The notes under the pieces were generated by a model, which worked only from the letters and a program-made list of their open reading frames with translations, did not search any database and was not told the origin of the DNA. A stretch of DNA of 64,000 nt from Pegea sp. RAD2-039 (taxonomy: Eukaryota > Chordata > Thaliacea > Salpida > Salpidae), in assembly GCA_034620365.1 (NCBI GenBank), contig JAQGEQ010000380.1, forward strand, positions 4,030,001 to 4,094,000, in the 5' to 3' direction. The translations under genes were made by a program, and so were the position numbers. Positions within the stretch are counted from its first letter, which is position 1; every line of letters starts with the position of its first letter. Positions 1-11,104 of this stretch are shown here, in pieces.

Positions 1-828
1 TAAATCTTAAAGTTTTTAATCACAATCAAAGGAAGTATAATCACGTGCTAACAAACGCTGAAAGCATATTTCCCACTATGGATAAATAGTTGTAACACTG
101 TGTAGTTTTTAAAAAGAAACCCAGGCTAATTAAGTAAACCAAGAAATGGTTTATCATCTCTGTTGACCTTGATGTCACTTTGCCAGGTCACTGGTCTGGG
201 TCATCTAAGGGCAATTCTGAGTAGTTGAGGTATGTTAGCATACACTGTACTACACCATAATTAAGGCATTTTGCAAAATAGAGAGCAGTATGACTGTCAA
301 CTTACTTTCATCTACTTCTTTAATCAATGAATTCCAACCAAAAAATAAGAATAAGTTTTATGATGATCAAACTATTAATCTGTTGCAGTACAAACCAACA
401 TTTTAAATTTATTCAATAAAGCAAGTTTTGTCAAATTTTAGCAGTTATCAAGACAACTAAGTAAATCTCAGTTTGTTTGCAAGAATCAACTACAACAGCT
501 TCATATCTAAGATATAGATGTATTCATCATTTAATAGGTATCTTCAAATATCTCATTTTAACAACATCATAAAACTAAGATATAAGTTTGTATCGAACTT
601 CAAATTAAAACAAAAAGAAAAAAGTAGTTATCATCTTCTTCAAACAAACTAAATAGAAAGTATCTCAAGATGTTCATTAAAAGGAAACCAAGTTAATCTT
701 TAGCGACTAAATATAATCTACTATAACCTTTTGTATAAATAAACTTATCCTTGATTAACTTCTCATTCAAATTGATAAAGTTTTTATTAATTTTTAATGA
801 TCATGATTAACGATGAAAGCAATATAAT
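1..828. other. Non-coding flank with one dispersed repeat
   Basis: A/T-rich sequence with no open frame I can support on either strand. It holds one repeat copy, listed separately, and the 3' flank of the minus-strand secreted-peptide gene that ends near 829. Confidence 0.5.
113..254 (-). repeat. Dispersed repeat, copy A
   Basis: This stretch is richer in G+C than its surroundings and aligns by eye, in inverted orientation, to 23540-23672. The best-conserved core is 161-193, about 32 bases with roughly five mismatches, bounded by TGACCT and AGGTCA in both copies. A shared AAAGAA..CCCAG block lies at one end and a weaker GTAGTT..TAGC..AC block at the other. No coding frame is visible. It is probably a short interspersed element or a non-coding piece of a larger transposon; the family is not recognised. 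Confidence 0.5.
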
Positions 829-1161
829 TTTATTTGTAACTATTTTGAGATCTTGAGTTGCCGAGGATATAGTGGTTTCATGTTTCTGTAAAGAAAAACA
901 TCTTTATCAAAAGCAATATCATAAAATTTGAACTAACATTAATTGTCAATTATTATTAAATTCACTTTCTCATATGTTAATCAGTAATTTGAAATAATAC
1001 TCTTTGAGGTAAGATCGAAAGATATAACAATAAAGATATCTATTAATTTACAACTAATTAAGTTATTTTAAAAGATGACTTGTGTTTTACAATATGATTA
1101 TATTAAGCTGAAAAACGGTTTAAGAAAATTTTCATTATAATTCAAAACTAATTTACCTGAC

Positions 1162-1838
1162 TTAAGCGTATTTTTTAGCCAAGTCACTGAGCAAAACTCG
1201 GGCGGTTTTATCTCCAACTTTGTTTGCTAAATCTTTGTACAATTTCACCAATAACCCATCATAGTTATCAGCATATTGCTATATTAAAAAGCAACTTAGC
1301 ATAAGAAAACAAATTAATATAAAATTATAAACTAAAATGAAAGATTTTTAACTTTAGAAGTTTTTTCCTTAATAAATTTCGTTAATTTAAACTATCTAAT
1401 TTGTTTAGCCTTAAACTTATAATTTAAATGATTATAATCTAGTAGAAATAATCCTTTCATCGAAAGTTTTATAAATTAGTTGACAGTTTTCGATTTTAAC
1501 ATGAAACTAAAACCGTATAAAAAGAAGTGTTTAATTAGAAGAGAAGTAAAACAATATCAATTTTTAGGATATATTAGTGTTATAAACAAACCTAGATATT
1601 AAACAGCAAAACTCATTTTAAAATCAATTTATAAAATTACTTACTGTATAATAGTTAACCAACTCATCACCTTGCGTATTATGGTTACCGTTAATGCTGT
1701 AAAACAAAAATTATAAATGTGTTTCAACTTAAATAAGAAGAATGTTAAAAGGTTAAAGACTTACCCATTATTAGAATTACAAGCTTGATTGTAAGTAACC
1801 AAACCAATGAGCACAACGAGAAGAATTGTAAATTTCAT
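1162..1838 (-). CDS. Small secreted peptide, three exons, family unknown
   Basis: Spliced model (minus strand): exon 1 1838-1765, exon 2 1696-1645, exon 3 1278-1162; 80 aa. Donors are GTAAGT at 1764 and 1644; acceptors are TTTTACAG before 1696 and AATATAG before 1278; the frame is continuous through phase 2 and phase 0 junctions. Residues 1-19 form a clear signal peptide (MKFTILLVVLIGLVTYNQA), followed by Cys20, a short Asn/Gly-rich stretch and a predicted amphipathic helix with the tail DLAKKYA. A 3'UTR intron follows the stop (donor at 1156, acceptor CTTTACAG before 885) and an AATAAA lies at 834-829. A strong acceptor (TTTCTTTATTGTTAG) ends 10 nt upstream of the ATG, consistent with a 5'UTR intron or trans-splicing. 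One cysteine only, so not a disulfide-rich toxin. Probably an extracellular or neuropeptide-like product; no homologue recognised. Confidence 0.8.
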
Positions 1839-2052
1839 TTTGCTTTTACTAACAATAAAGAAAAATAATTAATATGATATTCAAAAAATACAACAAATCG
1901 AACGAAATTAGTTGGTTTAAATACAAACTTTTACTTTTAAGATATAATAAATAAGTTCAGAACGACATTAAATACTGTTAACCAAATAACTATTAATGTT
2001 AGTTTGATCTTACATTTTGCAATTGTAAATGATATATCAACATTATCAATGC

Positions 2053-2061
2053 ATTTATATA
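2053..2061 (-). promoter_or_regulatory. Possible TATA box of the secreted-peptide gene
   Basis: TATATAAAT on the minus strand, about 215 bp upstream of the ATG at 1838. In A/T-rich DNA such a motif is weak evidence; position and orientation suit the gene. Confidence 0.25.
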
Positions 2062-2454
2062 GTTTGTGTGATTAAAATTACAACACTTTAGACCATTAAC
2101 CTTTTTAATTAATCCAAGTAATTAGTGAAAAACAAAACTGTAGTGAAATGAATTAAATTTCATTTATTTACTTTAATTGAAAATAAAGATTATCCAGTCG
2201 ATTCTCTAAATATTGTTTTGTTTCTTATTGTTAATTAAGATGAAACTTGTTTGAAATAATTGATGCATTAACAATATTTAAACAATAATACACAAAGCAA
2301 AAAAGTATAGAGAGAAAAATGATGATGTTATTTCTCTTTACTACAGCTTTATTTTTCACTGATTAATTGGCTTAATTAAAAAGGGACATTGTCTCAAATC
2401 TTGTAATCTTAAATCAAACAAACTATAGGCTTTGATAATGTTGATATATTAGAT

Positions 2455-2560
2455 ATGATATAATATAATATTATTATTATAATTATTATTAATTAATATT
2501 TATTATTAATTAATAATTATTATTATTAATATAATAAATATTATTATTAATATAATAATT
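2455..2560. repeat. AT/ATT microsatellite
   Basis: More than 100 bp made only of A and T, built from interrupted ATT, TAA and AATT units. It abuts the decayed LINE tail on its 3' side and could derive from that element's A/T-rich terminus. Confidence 0.8.
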
Positions 2561-2565
2561 AAATC

Positions 2566-3060
2566 TTCTAATCTCGTAAATGTTATCTGAACAAATTCGA
2601 TTTTATTAATATCATCAATTTGATACGGCATCCAACCACTGATATTGTATTCAAGAATTGGATGTACGTACAGTTTGAAGATATTGATAACGAAGTATGG
2701 ATCCTTAGAAGCAAGGGTCCTTATAATAAGGTAAACAGGGTTGATTGATTTTGCAAAGGTTTTGGAAACGTAATTTTGCCATTTAAAAAAAGATGATAGT
2801 GTAATGCCAAGGCTAAGGACTGAAGATATTTATGGAATAATTAATCCATTGATGGAAAATCAGGAGGTTGCGGCTGGTTTATTGTAATTAACTGGAATGT
2901 GTAATTTCTTACTTTGTAGGTTGATCTCTGAGCTGCCAATTCACAGAATAGTCATTTACAACGTGTAAAGCTGCTTGAGGTTGCAAAGGATTTCAAGACA
3001 ATAGCTTAAATTTCATTTGCATAAACAAATAGGCTCACACCATCTAATACTTCTTGTTAA
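2566..3060 (-). mobile_element. Decayed CR1/L2-like LINE, reverse-transcriptase C-terminal part
   Basis: On the minus strand 2789-2566 is open and reads like the end of a non-LTR reverse transcriptase: a WQNYVSK..AKSIN..YLIIR stretch, then KLYVHPILEYNISGWMPY and DDINKIEFVQ..FTRLEDL, matching the family pattern LYKTLVRPILEYA..VW.PY..KDI..LE.VQRR.TK. Further upstream (to about 3060) remains of the FADD-box block (DGVSLFVYANE) and the following W.L block (NDYSVNWQLRDQP) are readable only with stops and frame changes, and the two catalytic aspartates are lost. An inactive old insertion. Sequence up to about 3700 may be more of the same element but is too decayed to call. Confidence 0.7.
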
Positions 3061-5104
3061 TTGCTCTTTTAAATATTTTACCTGTAATTATATTTGATAG
3101 TGTTAGACTTAGATATAAGCTGAGGAAAATAGAAGCTGAAACATCATTATGTTTAATATCTAAATAAAATTTATGGTTGTCATCTACTAAAATTTGAAGG
3201 CAAAAACCAAGTGAATTTCTAAAAAAATTTAGCTACAGTTTGATAAACTTGTAAAGGATTGTGAATTTCAGGGTATCACTTCAGGGGAGCATATGATCGT
3301 TCATAAGATCATGAATGAGAGGTTTATATATAGATTAGGCTCATCATAAATGCGACAATACTGTTGGAGTTTGAGACTTTGAAGGAACTTCTCATACAAT
3401 GGTATCACTTATCAAACCCAGCGAAAACAGAAAATTTGGTGGTAGTTCTTCAATAGATACTAAGAGAATTACAGTAGATTTTCTAGACATTTTGAATGAG
3501 GAAGGCCATGAATAGTCAGTAGTAGTGACTACAAGCAATATGTACATTATGAAATTACCTGTCCAAATGTCTTGTAAAACCTTGTAAAATTGTCATATCA
3601 AATTTGGTACATGTCTTAGATGTTGAAAAAAGAGTTTATAGTCGGGTGTTTCAGCTTCAAGATAGATCTGAAAAACAGTCTTGTATATTTAGCTACCTAC
3701 AAGATGACTGTTACATTGTCTAATCAACAAGCCGTTTTTTCCTTTATTGCTATATAATATTTATAATTTTTTCCTTTATATTAACTGGTAATTGGCAAAA
3801 ACGCTTTTAGACTTATTATCGGCTTTTGCGTCTTCATTTAGATTATTTTAGTCGAAAAAGATAACAATTTCCTTCATTGAAATAAACAAATAAATGTGAG
3901 AGCTAAACACTAACTTAAAAATAAAATTGCATAAGTCTAATTATAATTTTTTTAATTTGGAAATTATTACCAACTTTTTTCTAATAATCCATTTTAGCCA
4001 ATATAATAAATTTAAGTGAATAATTAGGAACTATCTCACATCAAAATACATCTTAATGTTTTGTTTATTTAACTTTTCTCTCTTATCTGGCCTGTTTATT
4101 TTAATGTTATAAATATTTAAGCTTTTTGGTTAATATTGTTATATCTACTTAAATACGTTTGACTTCAGAGATCACTTTAGATTTGTAGTGTTTATTAGGC
4201 TCTGGGTATAAATCTGTACAGTATTTCTTTTAAAGTATTTTTTAAATCTAAATTGTGTCTTATCTTATTTACAAAAAATCAAACTTTATTTTTTAGTTAC
4301 ACAATGTTTGAACAGAAAGTTTTTGTTAAAGCTTTAATTTAAATAAGATTGTACTATTGTTAACTGTTTATTAATTTACTTGTTTGTAAATAAATTGTTG
4401 TACCATTTCATTGTGCTTTTGATAAAGATTTATAGAGGTTGAATTTTTTTTATGGTAGTGGTTAATTTTAAGATATAATTATTGGATTTATTAATAATAA
4501 TCTTTATTGATATTTTCAAATAAGCTGCTATTGATAAAGTTTATATTTTAACACCTTATTTTATTTAAAACTAAAATATTTAAATTTAAGTATTTTCTTC
4601 TGTATTATGTAAGACATTTGTGAAATACTGCAATATTTTATTGTTTTTTATTGTTTCTTATTAGTATTACTAGAAATAAGATAAAAACCATTTTATGAAA
4701 GATTATAATTTTTAATTTTATCATTAAATGTAATAATTACATTGTAATTGATTAACTAATGTACTAATAATATAAAGTAACCTGAAATTATTTAATTAGG
4801 TCTAATTTAACTATCAGTAATTCTAGTTATTGTAAATTACAGATTTTATATATTTGATTTAACAGATTTTTTTATGGAAATTAGTTTGAAAAATTAGAGG
4901 TTGTAATATATACTGTAACTAAATATATATTTAATAATAATTGTTATTTAAAGATAAATTAAACATTTGACTTATATTTTTTTATTTAGTTAATATTTCA
5001 CTAATAATCTATTGTTTAAATTAGATCATTTGTAAACATTTAAAATTTAGTTTTTATTCAAAAAAAAAGTTTGTTTATTATAAAGTAGGTACATATTTTT
5101 CTTG
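3061..5104. other. Upstream region of the RASSF gene, no gene seen
   Basis: 3061-3700 has moderate G+C and may be further decayed LINE. 3700-5104 is very A/T-rich with many poly-T runs and no supportable open frame. The RASSF promoter and any untranslated leader exon should lie here, but no specific element stands out. Confidence 0.4.
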
Positions 5105-8100
5105 ATGGAGATTCGTGTGAAAGTAGATGGAGAAGATAAAATTGTTAGAGGTGTAACAAACCAAATAACAGTTGAAAATGTGATTGTAGCTGTAGCTGAA
5201 ACAACAGGTCCTGCAAATTTGGTTATAAAATAGTAGATATAATATTTTGTTTTCCGTATTTTATCTTCTTAGCTACATTAATGTGCAACTTATTTTATTA
5301 TTGATTTTCTTTACTTATAATTTTTATAAAAGGTCGAAAAGGAAGGTATACCTTAGTTAGAAAAAGTCCAAACTGTGAAAGGATTCTTACACCTACTGAT
5401 AAAATTATAGAGGTGATGTATCTATTTGACTTTGTGAATTTTTAAATTTTGATGATTGATCTTTTTGTTGTTTCTGAATTTTATCTATATTTTCAAACTT
5501 AGTTAAATTAAGTGATGTATAGTCATTTTTATGTTTTATAGATTTTGAAAAAAAAGAAAACTAAGGATACAATTTTTGAGTTGAAAAAAACAACAGATCT
5601 AGAAATAAATGAAGAAACAGTTTTACCTGAGCGCTCCTCAAAAAGGTGAACACTAACTACTCTTCAGTTATTTATAACACCAAAAATGTATTTTACGATT
5701 ATGTAGAAAAAGTTTGCCTCCAAAACTGAAACATAGACCAAATGCTGTGTCATCAAACAGAAATTCAAGATTCCACCATCCAGGTATATAAACTGATGTA
5801 GAATCAAAGCACAACTATCTCTATATATAGAATTTAAAGAATCTTGACATAAAACATTTTGTATTCCAAAATGAAAATATTTTATCCGTTTTTGCAATTA
5901 ACAAGATTTATTTTTTTGTAAAAGTTTTTCAAAGTTTCTACTACAAGCCAACTTTTGATCTTCTAGTTTCAAATGATGCTGAAAATGCTAGAATGAGACC
6001 AGCTTCAGCACTAGGATCACTTATATCTGGCGACGACACTTTAAAAAGCTCCTACACTCAATCATTCGATAATTCATTACAATCTTCATCAATTAGTAGA
6101 AGTACACTACCCACAAGATTTCAGAATAATGAACAAACAAGAAGCCTTCCTCGTGCTGATCGACGTGGGAATGTTTTGAACAAAATTGCTGCCATTAATG
6201 GACTATATTCTCCAGCTAAATCAAGACACAATACAGAGAAACCAGCTCGACATCAACCAGCTGCTACTCTCAAACCAAGACCCATTTCAATGGGTAGTGA
6301 ACCTAAAACAACTTTGAAACCTCTGACACGAACCAATCAAGCAGCACTTGATGAATTTAAGCGACTAGTTTCAGCTCAACATAGTCACATACATGAGCAA
6401 ACAGTCACTTTATATGCAGTTGATAAAGAGCTTCAAAAGGCTGAGGTAGAATGGAAAAATGGAAATATAAAAAGATGTAATCAAGAAGATGTACAAAATA
6501 TCAAGGTAACTTCATTAGTTTATCTTTTATATTTATTTTTCCAAGTTTATTTATTCAATTATATTTATTTATCAATATCGTTGAAACTTTTTTTTATTCT
6601 TATCATTTATGTTTTTTGTTGCTTCAGCTACAAATCAAACAATTAGAGGCAACAGTCTCCAATAATGAGGCTGCTTTGCGTTCAGAGCAGGCCTTACTTG
6701 ATAGATTAAATGAAGATGAACAAGAAGGTTGTAACAAAACTTCCCTATTTAATATTTTAAATATAATTAAATATTTATTTTGTTAACTAAAATTTCATGA
6801 CATAATTGAATATTGTGAATAATTTATGAAGTAAAGAACTCATTGTAATTTATTTCATCTTATACTAACTTACTTTCACTAATATATAGGTAACAACTTT
6901 GATTATTCATCTATACTTGTGCTTACAAGGATTTTTATAATGTTTTTCTGTTTCAAATTATTAAAATAATTAAATAGAATTTCAAATATGTAGCAAACAA
7001 TATATCTATTACAAAGAATTGTATTTTTATCGAATTATTTGCATGATTTAAATAACTTTTCGCAAATCAAATTGTATTTACAAAAGTATTTTTTAAAAGG
7101 AACTCTTGTTTTGTGAGTACTTATATACAACTGTGTTTGTCAAATATCATATAATTGAGTAATTTTCAAGTTAAATTAAATAAAGTTTTCGAAATTTTTG
7201 GTTAGCTTATACAAGAGAAATGGACGTTTCTAAAGTTCAAGAAGATATTAAAGCAATCGAAAAATCTCTTCAAAGCTATAAAGAAAATGCCGTTCGCCTT
7301 CAACAAGTATGATGAATTTATTTCTCTTAATTAAGAATATTGCAGTCTGCTGTTTTATTAAAACTTTTTTGCTTTTTATCCACTTACTATCGACAGTAAT
7401 CTTGTTTAGTAGTTTTTCGAAGACATTCATTTATAAACTCTTCTCTTAAAAGCAAATTTATTTGTGTTGGCTTTAATTTTGTTAATTGTTCTTTTTCTTT
7501 TAGGATATCGAACGTGAAAGAAAAAAACAAAAAGAAAGGCAACAAAGAGCTATTCGGTGAGTAGTATCTTGATAATCGCCAAATATTTTAATCTTTTTAT
7601 TTTGGCACTCGACAAATTTCTCTTTTTAAAACTTGAAAAAGTCACAATGAATTGAAACGCGGTTTATTTCTTGTCTCAAGTATTTGTGAAAATAGTTTAA
7701 AAAGTTTTACAATAAAGTCTGAACAACTTCTATTTGAGTTTTGGCGCAAATTCCTTTCACTTTTTTTTACAGTGATGCTTATAAAATTGAAATCAAAAAG
7801 CTCCAAGATGACAATAGCCGTGTTGCGAATTTAAGTCGTGCAACTGAAACTGCCATCAATAAACTAGATGCAGGTAATTTTACTACTGGGACATTTTTGT
7901 TGTAAACCATTTTAGCTGAAAGTCATTTTATACTTCTAGTATAATTTCTAGTACTGAAATTAGCCATGCTTTTTATTGACATAACAATCTTTTTTGTGAT
8001 TTGAATTTTTCAATTTAAATATTTCTTCACCAAATTGTTCTTTTTTTGTTTTTAGAAGTGTATGAGAAAACTGCTATTATCGATAAATTAAACAAAGAAC

Positions 8101-8468
8101 TTCGACAAGTCAGTTTACAGCAGTTTATTCATAAAACTGGGAGCAAGGTGTCAGTGTTACCAGCTGAAAACCAAACAGGTGCCTACTTCTTGTAATGTTT
8201 TTTTCATTTAATGTCGCCGCTTATCTTCGGGCGTTTTTATTTTGTGGTATTTGTTGGAATAGTTATTTTCTGTATCGATTTTATTGAATAAATTTCATTT
8301 TCAAATTTGATATCAAACTGTTTTCTATTTATGTTCTGATTTCTTAATTTTTTCTATCAAATTAATAATCATTTTTTACTACTAATAGATCTTTCTCAAA
8401 AAAGAACGATACCTCAAATACCTGAAAGTCCAAGAGAACCGGTAGATGGTGACCACCACTGGGTGTAA
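5105..8468 (+). CDS. N-terminal RASSF (RASSF7/8-type) Ras-association protein
   Basis: Eleven coding exons: 5105-5207, 5333-5412, 5542-5645, 5707-5783, 5967-6505, 6628-6727, 7206-7306, 7504-7556, 7773-7873, 8056-8178, 8389-8468; 1461 nt, 486 aa, frame continuous at every GT/AG junction. The N-terminus is a Ras-association/ubiquitin-fold domain (about residues 1-95): [18 protein letters not shown] and [13 protein letters not shown] match the start of vertebrate RASSF8. A Ser/Pro/Arg-rich linker fills most of exon 5. From about residue 255 to 450 the chain is Glu/Lys/Gln-rich and heptad-like, the coiled coil typical of RASSF7-10. The protein ends GDHHWV. Members of this family act at cell junctions and in mitotic and Hippo/JNK control; RASSF8 proteins bind ASPP. 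The ATG is the first in frame and begins the RA domain directly. RASSF7 versus RASSF8 cannot be separated by eye. Confidence 0.9.
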
Positions 8469-8487
8469 GCTGGACCACTGGGTGTAG
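8451..8487 (+). repeat. Short tandem duplication across the RASSF stop codon
   Basis: The unit GACCAC(CAC)TGGGTGTA occurs at 8451-8467 and again at 8473-8486. The first encodes the C-terminal DHHWV and stop; the second, in another frame, also reads DHWV and stop. Confidence 0.75.
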
Positions 8488-9881
8488 GTTCAACAGTCTG
8501 GTGCTTTACTATTTCATATACAAAACATTTTTCATTGTTAATTTTTTTCAAAAAACTTTAATTGTAATCAAATCAAAACTGACCAATTGTTACAGACCAA
8601 ATTATGGCTAACAAATTGTTATCATGTTGTCCAATGAAAGTGGTCATCAAATCTGGTTTTCTAAAACCGTCCGTTATGTGTAACTTGCCCTTTTTTCAAT
8701 TTTGTAATTTTTTGACTAATTGTAAATTATCATTTGTTGATATTTTCTGCGAAAGACTTTTTTATTTATTTGCTTTCTATAAATGAGAATTTCAAACTGA
8801 TCTCATCTACAAATTGTGAGCTTTAAACTGATAAAAACAAACATTTAATTCTTTGAAACCATACGTTTGATGAAATAATCACATTTTGTTTTGTGATTTA
8901 TGCAAGAGATTCTTCATTATTTTCAAGTGATTCCATTTTTGCTGTACTATTCTAAGATCTCTTATCAGGAGATCACAAAAGCCGTGATCTTTTTTTAAAA
9001 TTTTCTATCAATTTTCTGTAGTAATCACAATTACTATTGAATATTTTTTAACCTTCTTTCAAAAGTGTCTTTATTAAAAATTTTTATGAAGACTTATTTA
9101 ATTTCTGTTTCAAGTTTTAATTTTGCTGAAATTACTCGAAAATTTGATGAAGATTTTTGTGCTAACAATTTACTGAGTATTAAACAATCACATTTATTTT
9201 CTATCAATTCCTTATTTTGAGTCTTACTTTTGTGAAGGGGGTTTTTACATTCATCTTTCTTTATCCCTTTTTTGATCTTCTTCGTCTAACTTAAAGTAGT
9301 AAACTGTTTTGGTCATCCAAAAATAAAATGCAAAAATCTTAATTTGTTAAATTTTAATATAGAATTATTAATAAATAATTACTTATTCTCACTCAAGCTT
9401 CATAACTGAGATAGTCGTCTATACAAGCCTAAAAATATTTTAACTTAATTTTCAAAATTTATATAAAAAGAAACTCTTAGTAAAAATTGTTTTCTTTTTT
9501 TTCTCAAATTATTTATTCATTGCATCAATAAATTCAAATAAAAGCTCTGACTAAGTCCTCATTAATCACATGTATCAACATTTGTGAACTTTAATTAAAG
9601 CAATTAATTACATTACAAAAGAAAAGTATTATATATATTTCTCTTTATTTTTACCTTCAAAGATGAACTTTTAATGGATTTTAAATAGGTTTTTTGGATA
9701 AAAACTTTTATAGTTTTCAAACAAACAAAATTATAAAAAGCATCAACAGTTCATTTGGGCTGCTTTTTTTGTTTTAACCAAGTAATAAGTTCAAAAATAA
9801 CATAAACTTTAAGTAAAGACTGGCTAATACAAGAAAATAATAGTTTTTTTCTATCATTATTTAGAATATTTTATTTATATC
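8469..9881. other. RASSF 3' flank, no further gene
   Basis: A/T-rich. The only longer open frame (8604-8786) follows the RASSF stop and looks like chance. A small hairpin (GATCAC..GTGATC followed by a T run) occurs near 8970-8995; no function is claimed. Confidence 0.4.
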
Positions 9882-10028
9882 TTACTACATACGTCCAATT
9901 TCTCATACCGGAGAGTTAGTATTTGGAATCAGCTGTCATCAGATATCGTCATGTCAGAATCACTCGTGTTGTTCAAGCAGAAGTTGAATTATTATAATAT
10001 TGCCACAATGGTCATTTCTGAATTGTGA
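9882..10028 (+). mobile_element. LINE ORF2 C-terminal fragment (CR1/L2 clade)
   Basis: An open stretch ending at TGA 10026-10028 reads LLHTSNFSYRRVSIWNQL, then SSDIVMSESLVLFKQKLNYY. This is the characteristic tail of CR1/L2-like reverse transcriptases (YR.V..WN.LP..I..S.SL..FK..L..Y). The upstream part of the element is missing, as expected for a 5'-truncated insertion. The A/T-rich sequence after the stop, with ACAATAAATG, resembles a LINE 3' end and runs straight into the fold-back element. Confidence 0.75.
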
Positions 10029-10046
10029 ATTTTTCTTTTATATATA

Positions 10047-10415
10047 TTATTTATTTGTTTATTACAATAAATGCAAAGGAGGGTACCTGAAGAGAGCATC
10101 TCTCGCTAACACACATTCTCACGAATAACATCTATTTAGTCAAAAATATAGAAAGTAAAAGATGTAACACATGGCATTTCAGTAGTCCTCAAAGCATATG
10201 ACAGTGAACAATTACATGATATTAACATTTTATGTAATTATTCATTGTTACATTGTATGAGGACTACCGAAATGTCATGCATTACATATTTTTCTTTCAA
10301 TATTTTTATCTTAACTATATATAATAGTTATTATTAGATATAATATTATTTGTGAGACTGTGTTTTAGTGAGAAGCAATCTCCTTAACGTTTATTGTAAT
10401 GAATAAATAAATAAG
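10047..10415. mobile_element. Fold-back (MITE-like) element with arms of about 180 bp
   Basis: The two halves are inverted copies of each other. The left arm starts TTATTTATTTGTTTATTACA and continues through AGGAGGGTACCTGA, AGTAGTCCTCA and CAATTACAT; the right arm, read backwards, gives TTATTTATTTATTCATTACA, AGGAGATTGCTTCT, GGTAGTCCTCA and TAATTACAT. The centre is near 10230-10240. Identity is about 75-80% by eye, so this is an old insertion. It could be a DNA-transposon MITE or two LINE/SINE 3' ends inserted head to head, since its outer end resembles a LINE terminus. It encodes nothing. Confidence 0.75.
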
Positions 10416-10789
10416 AAGATAAATCTAGCTGTGTTTACCGAATTTTATTAAAATAAAGTTTTTTGTAAAAATTTAGATTTATGAAAATTGAGGTAAGACG
10501 ACTTTCATAGCTTCGATGTTTTCATTCGCTGCTTTAAATAGTAGTAAATAATCTATTTAATCTGTTTGATTGTCTAATTTAAATAATATTACTTCAAGTG
10601 TCTAATTTTAATTTGTAGGACCCAATGACCAAAATAAAACTAATAAAATCACTTCCATTTTATGAGTAGAATATTCGAGAGATCAATTGTATAAAATCGT
10701 AGAACGATAAACTAGCTTTGAATACATTCATAGATTTTTTAATGATGAACACAGACATATAACAAAGATTTTAAGTTTGTTTAAACCTG

Positions 10790-11104
10790 CTTCAAGCGAG
10801 AACAGCTATGCATACATGCCAGAAATTATAGAGGCCCAGTTGTTGTCTACTCTCCAGCCCAGCAAGGTTATACAGCGGAACAGGTGGACTAATGCAGATA
10901 CGCTCGGCTGATGTCGCAGGAACTGCCAGAACAACACTGGGTTATGTATCTTCTACAAGTTTTGTCTTTAACTAGACTCACTGGGCCATTCTACCCGAGT
11001 TTCTTATGGACGTTTCCTTGTTGCAAATATGTATCTACCTTAGATAGAACCCGGAACCGCTTGCCTGCTAGGCTGGTGAGATTACCGTTACACTACATAG
11101 ATGA
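10790..11104 (-). mobile_element. tRNA-derived SINE
   Basis: A stretch of clearly higher G+C. At its minus-strand head (11104 to about 11040) it has tRNA-like polymerase III promoter boxes: TAGTGTAACGG (A-box-like, 11095-11085) and, about 35 nt on, GGGTTCTATCT (B-box-like, near 11052-11042). A tRNA-unrelated body follows to about 10790. A 66-codon open frame across it on the plus strand (10911-11111) is not considered a gene. The SINE family is not recognised and the 3' boundary is approximate. Confidence 0.55.

Noticed and set aside
5664..5897. 77-codon minus-strand frame
   Set aside because: It overlaps RASSF exon 4 on the opposite strand, where the plus strand has the spliced, conserved frame.
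8965..8998. Hairpin followed by a T run, resembling a bacterial terminator
   Set aside because: The window is clearly eukaryotic; such hairpins with T runs arise easily in A/T-rich DNA.
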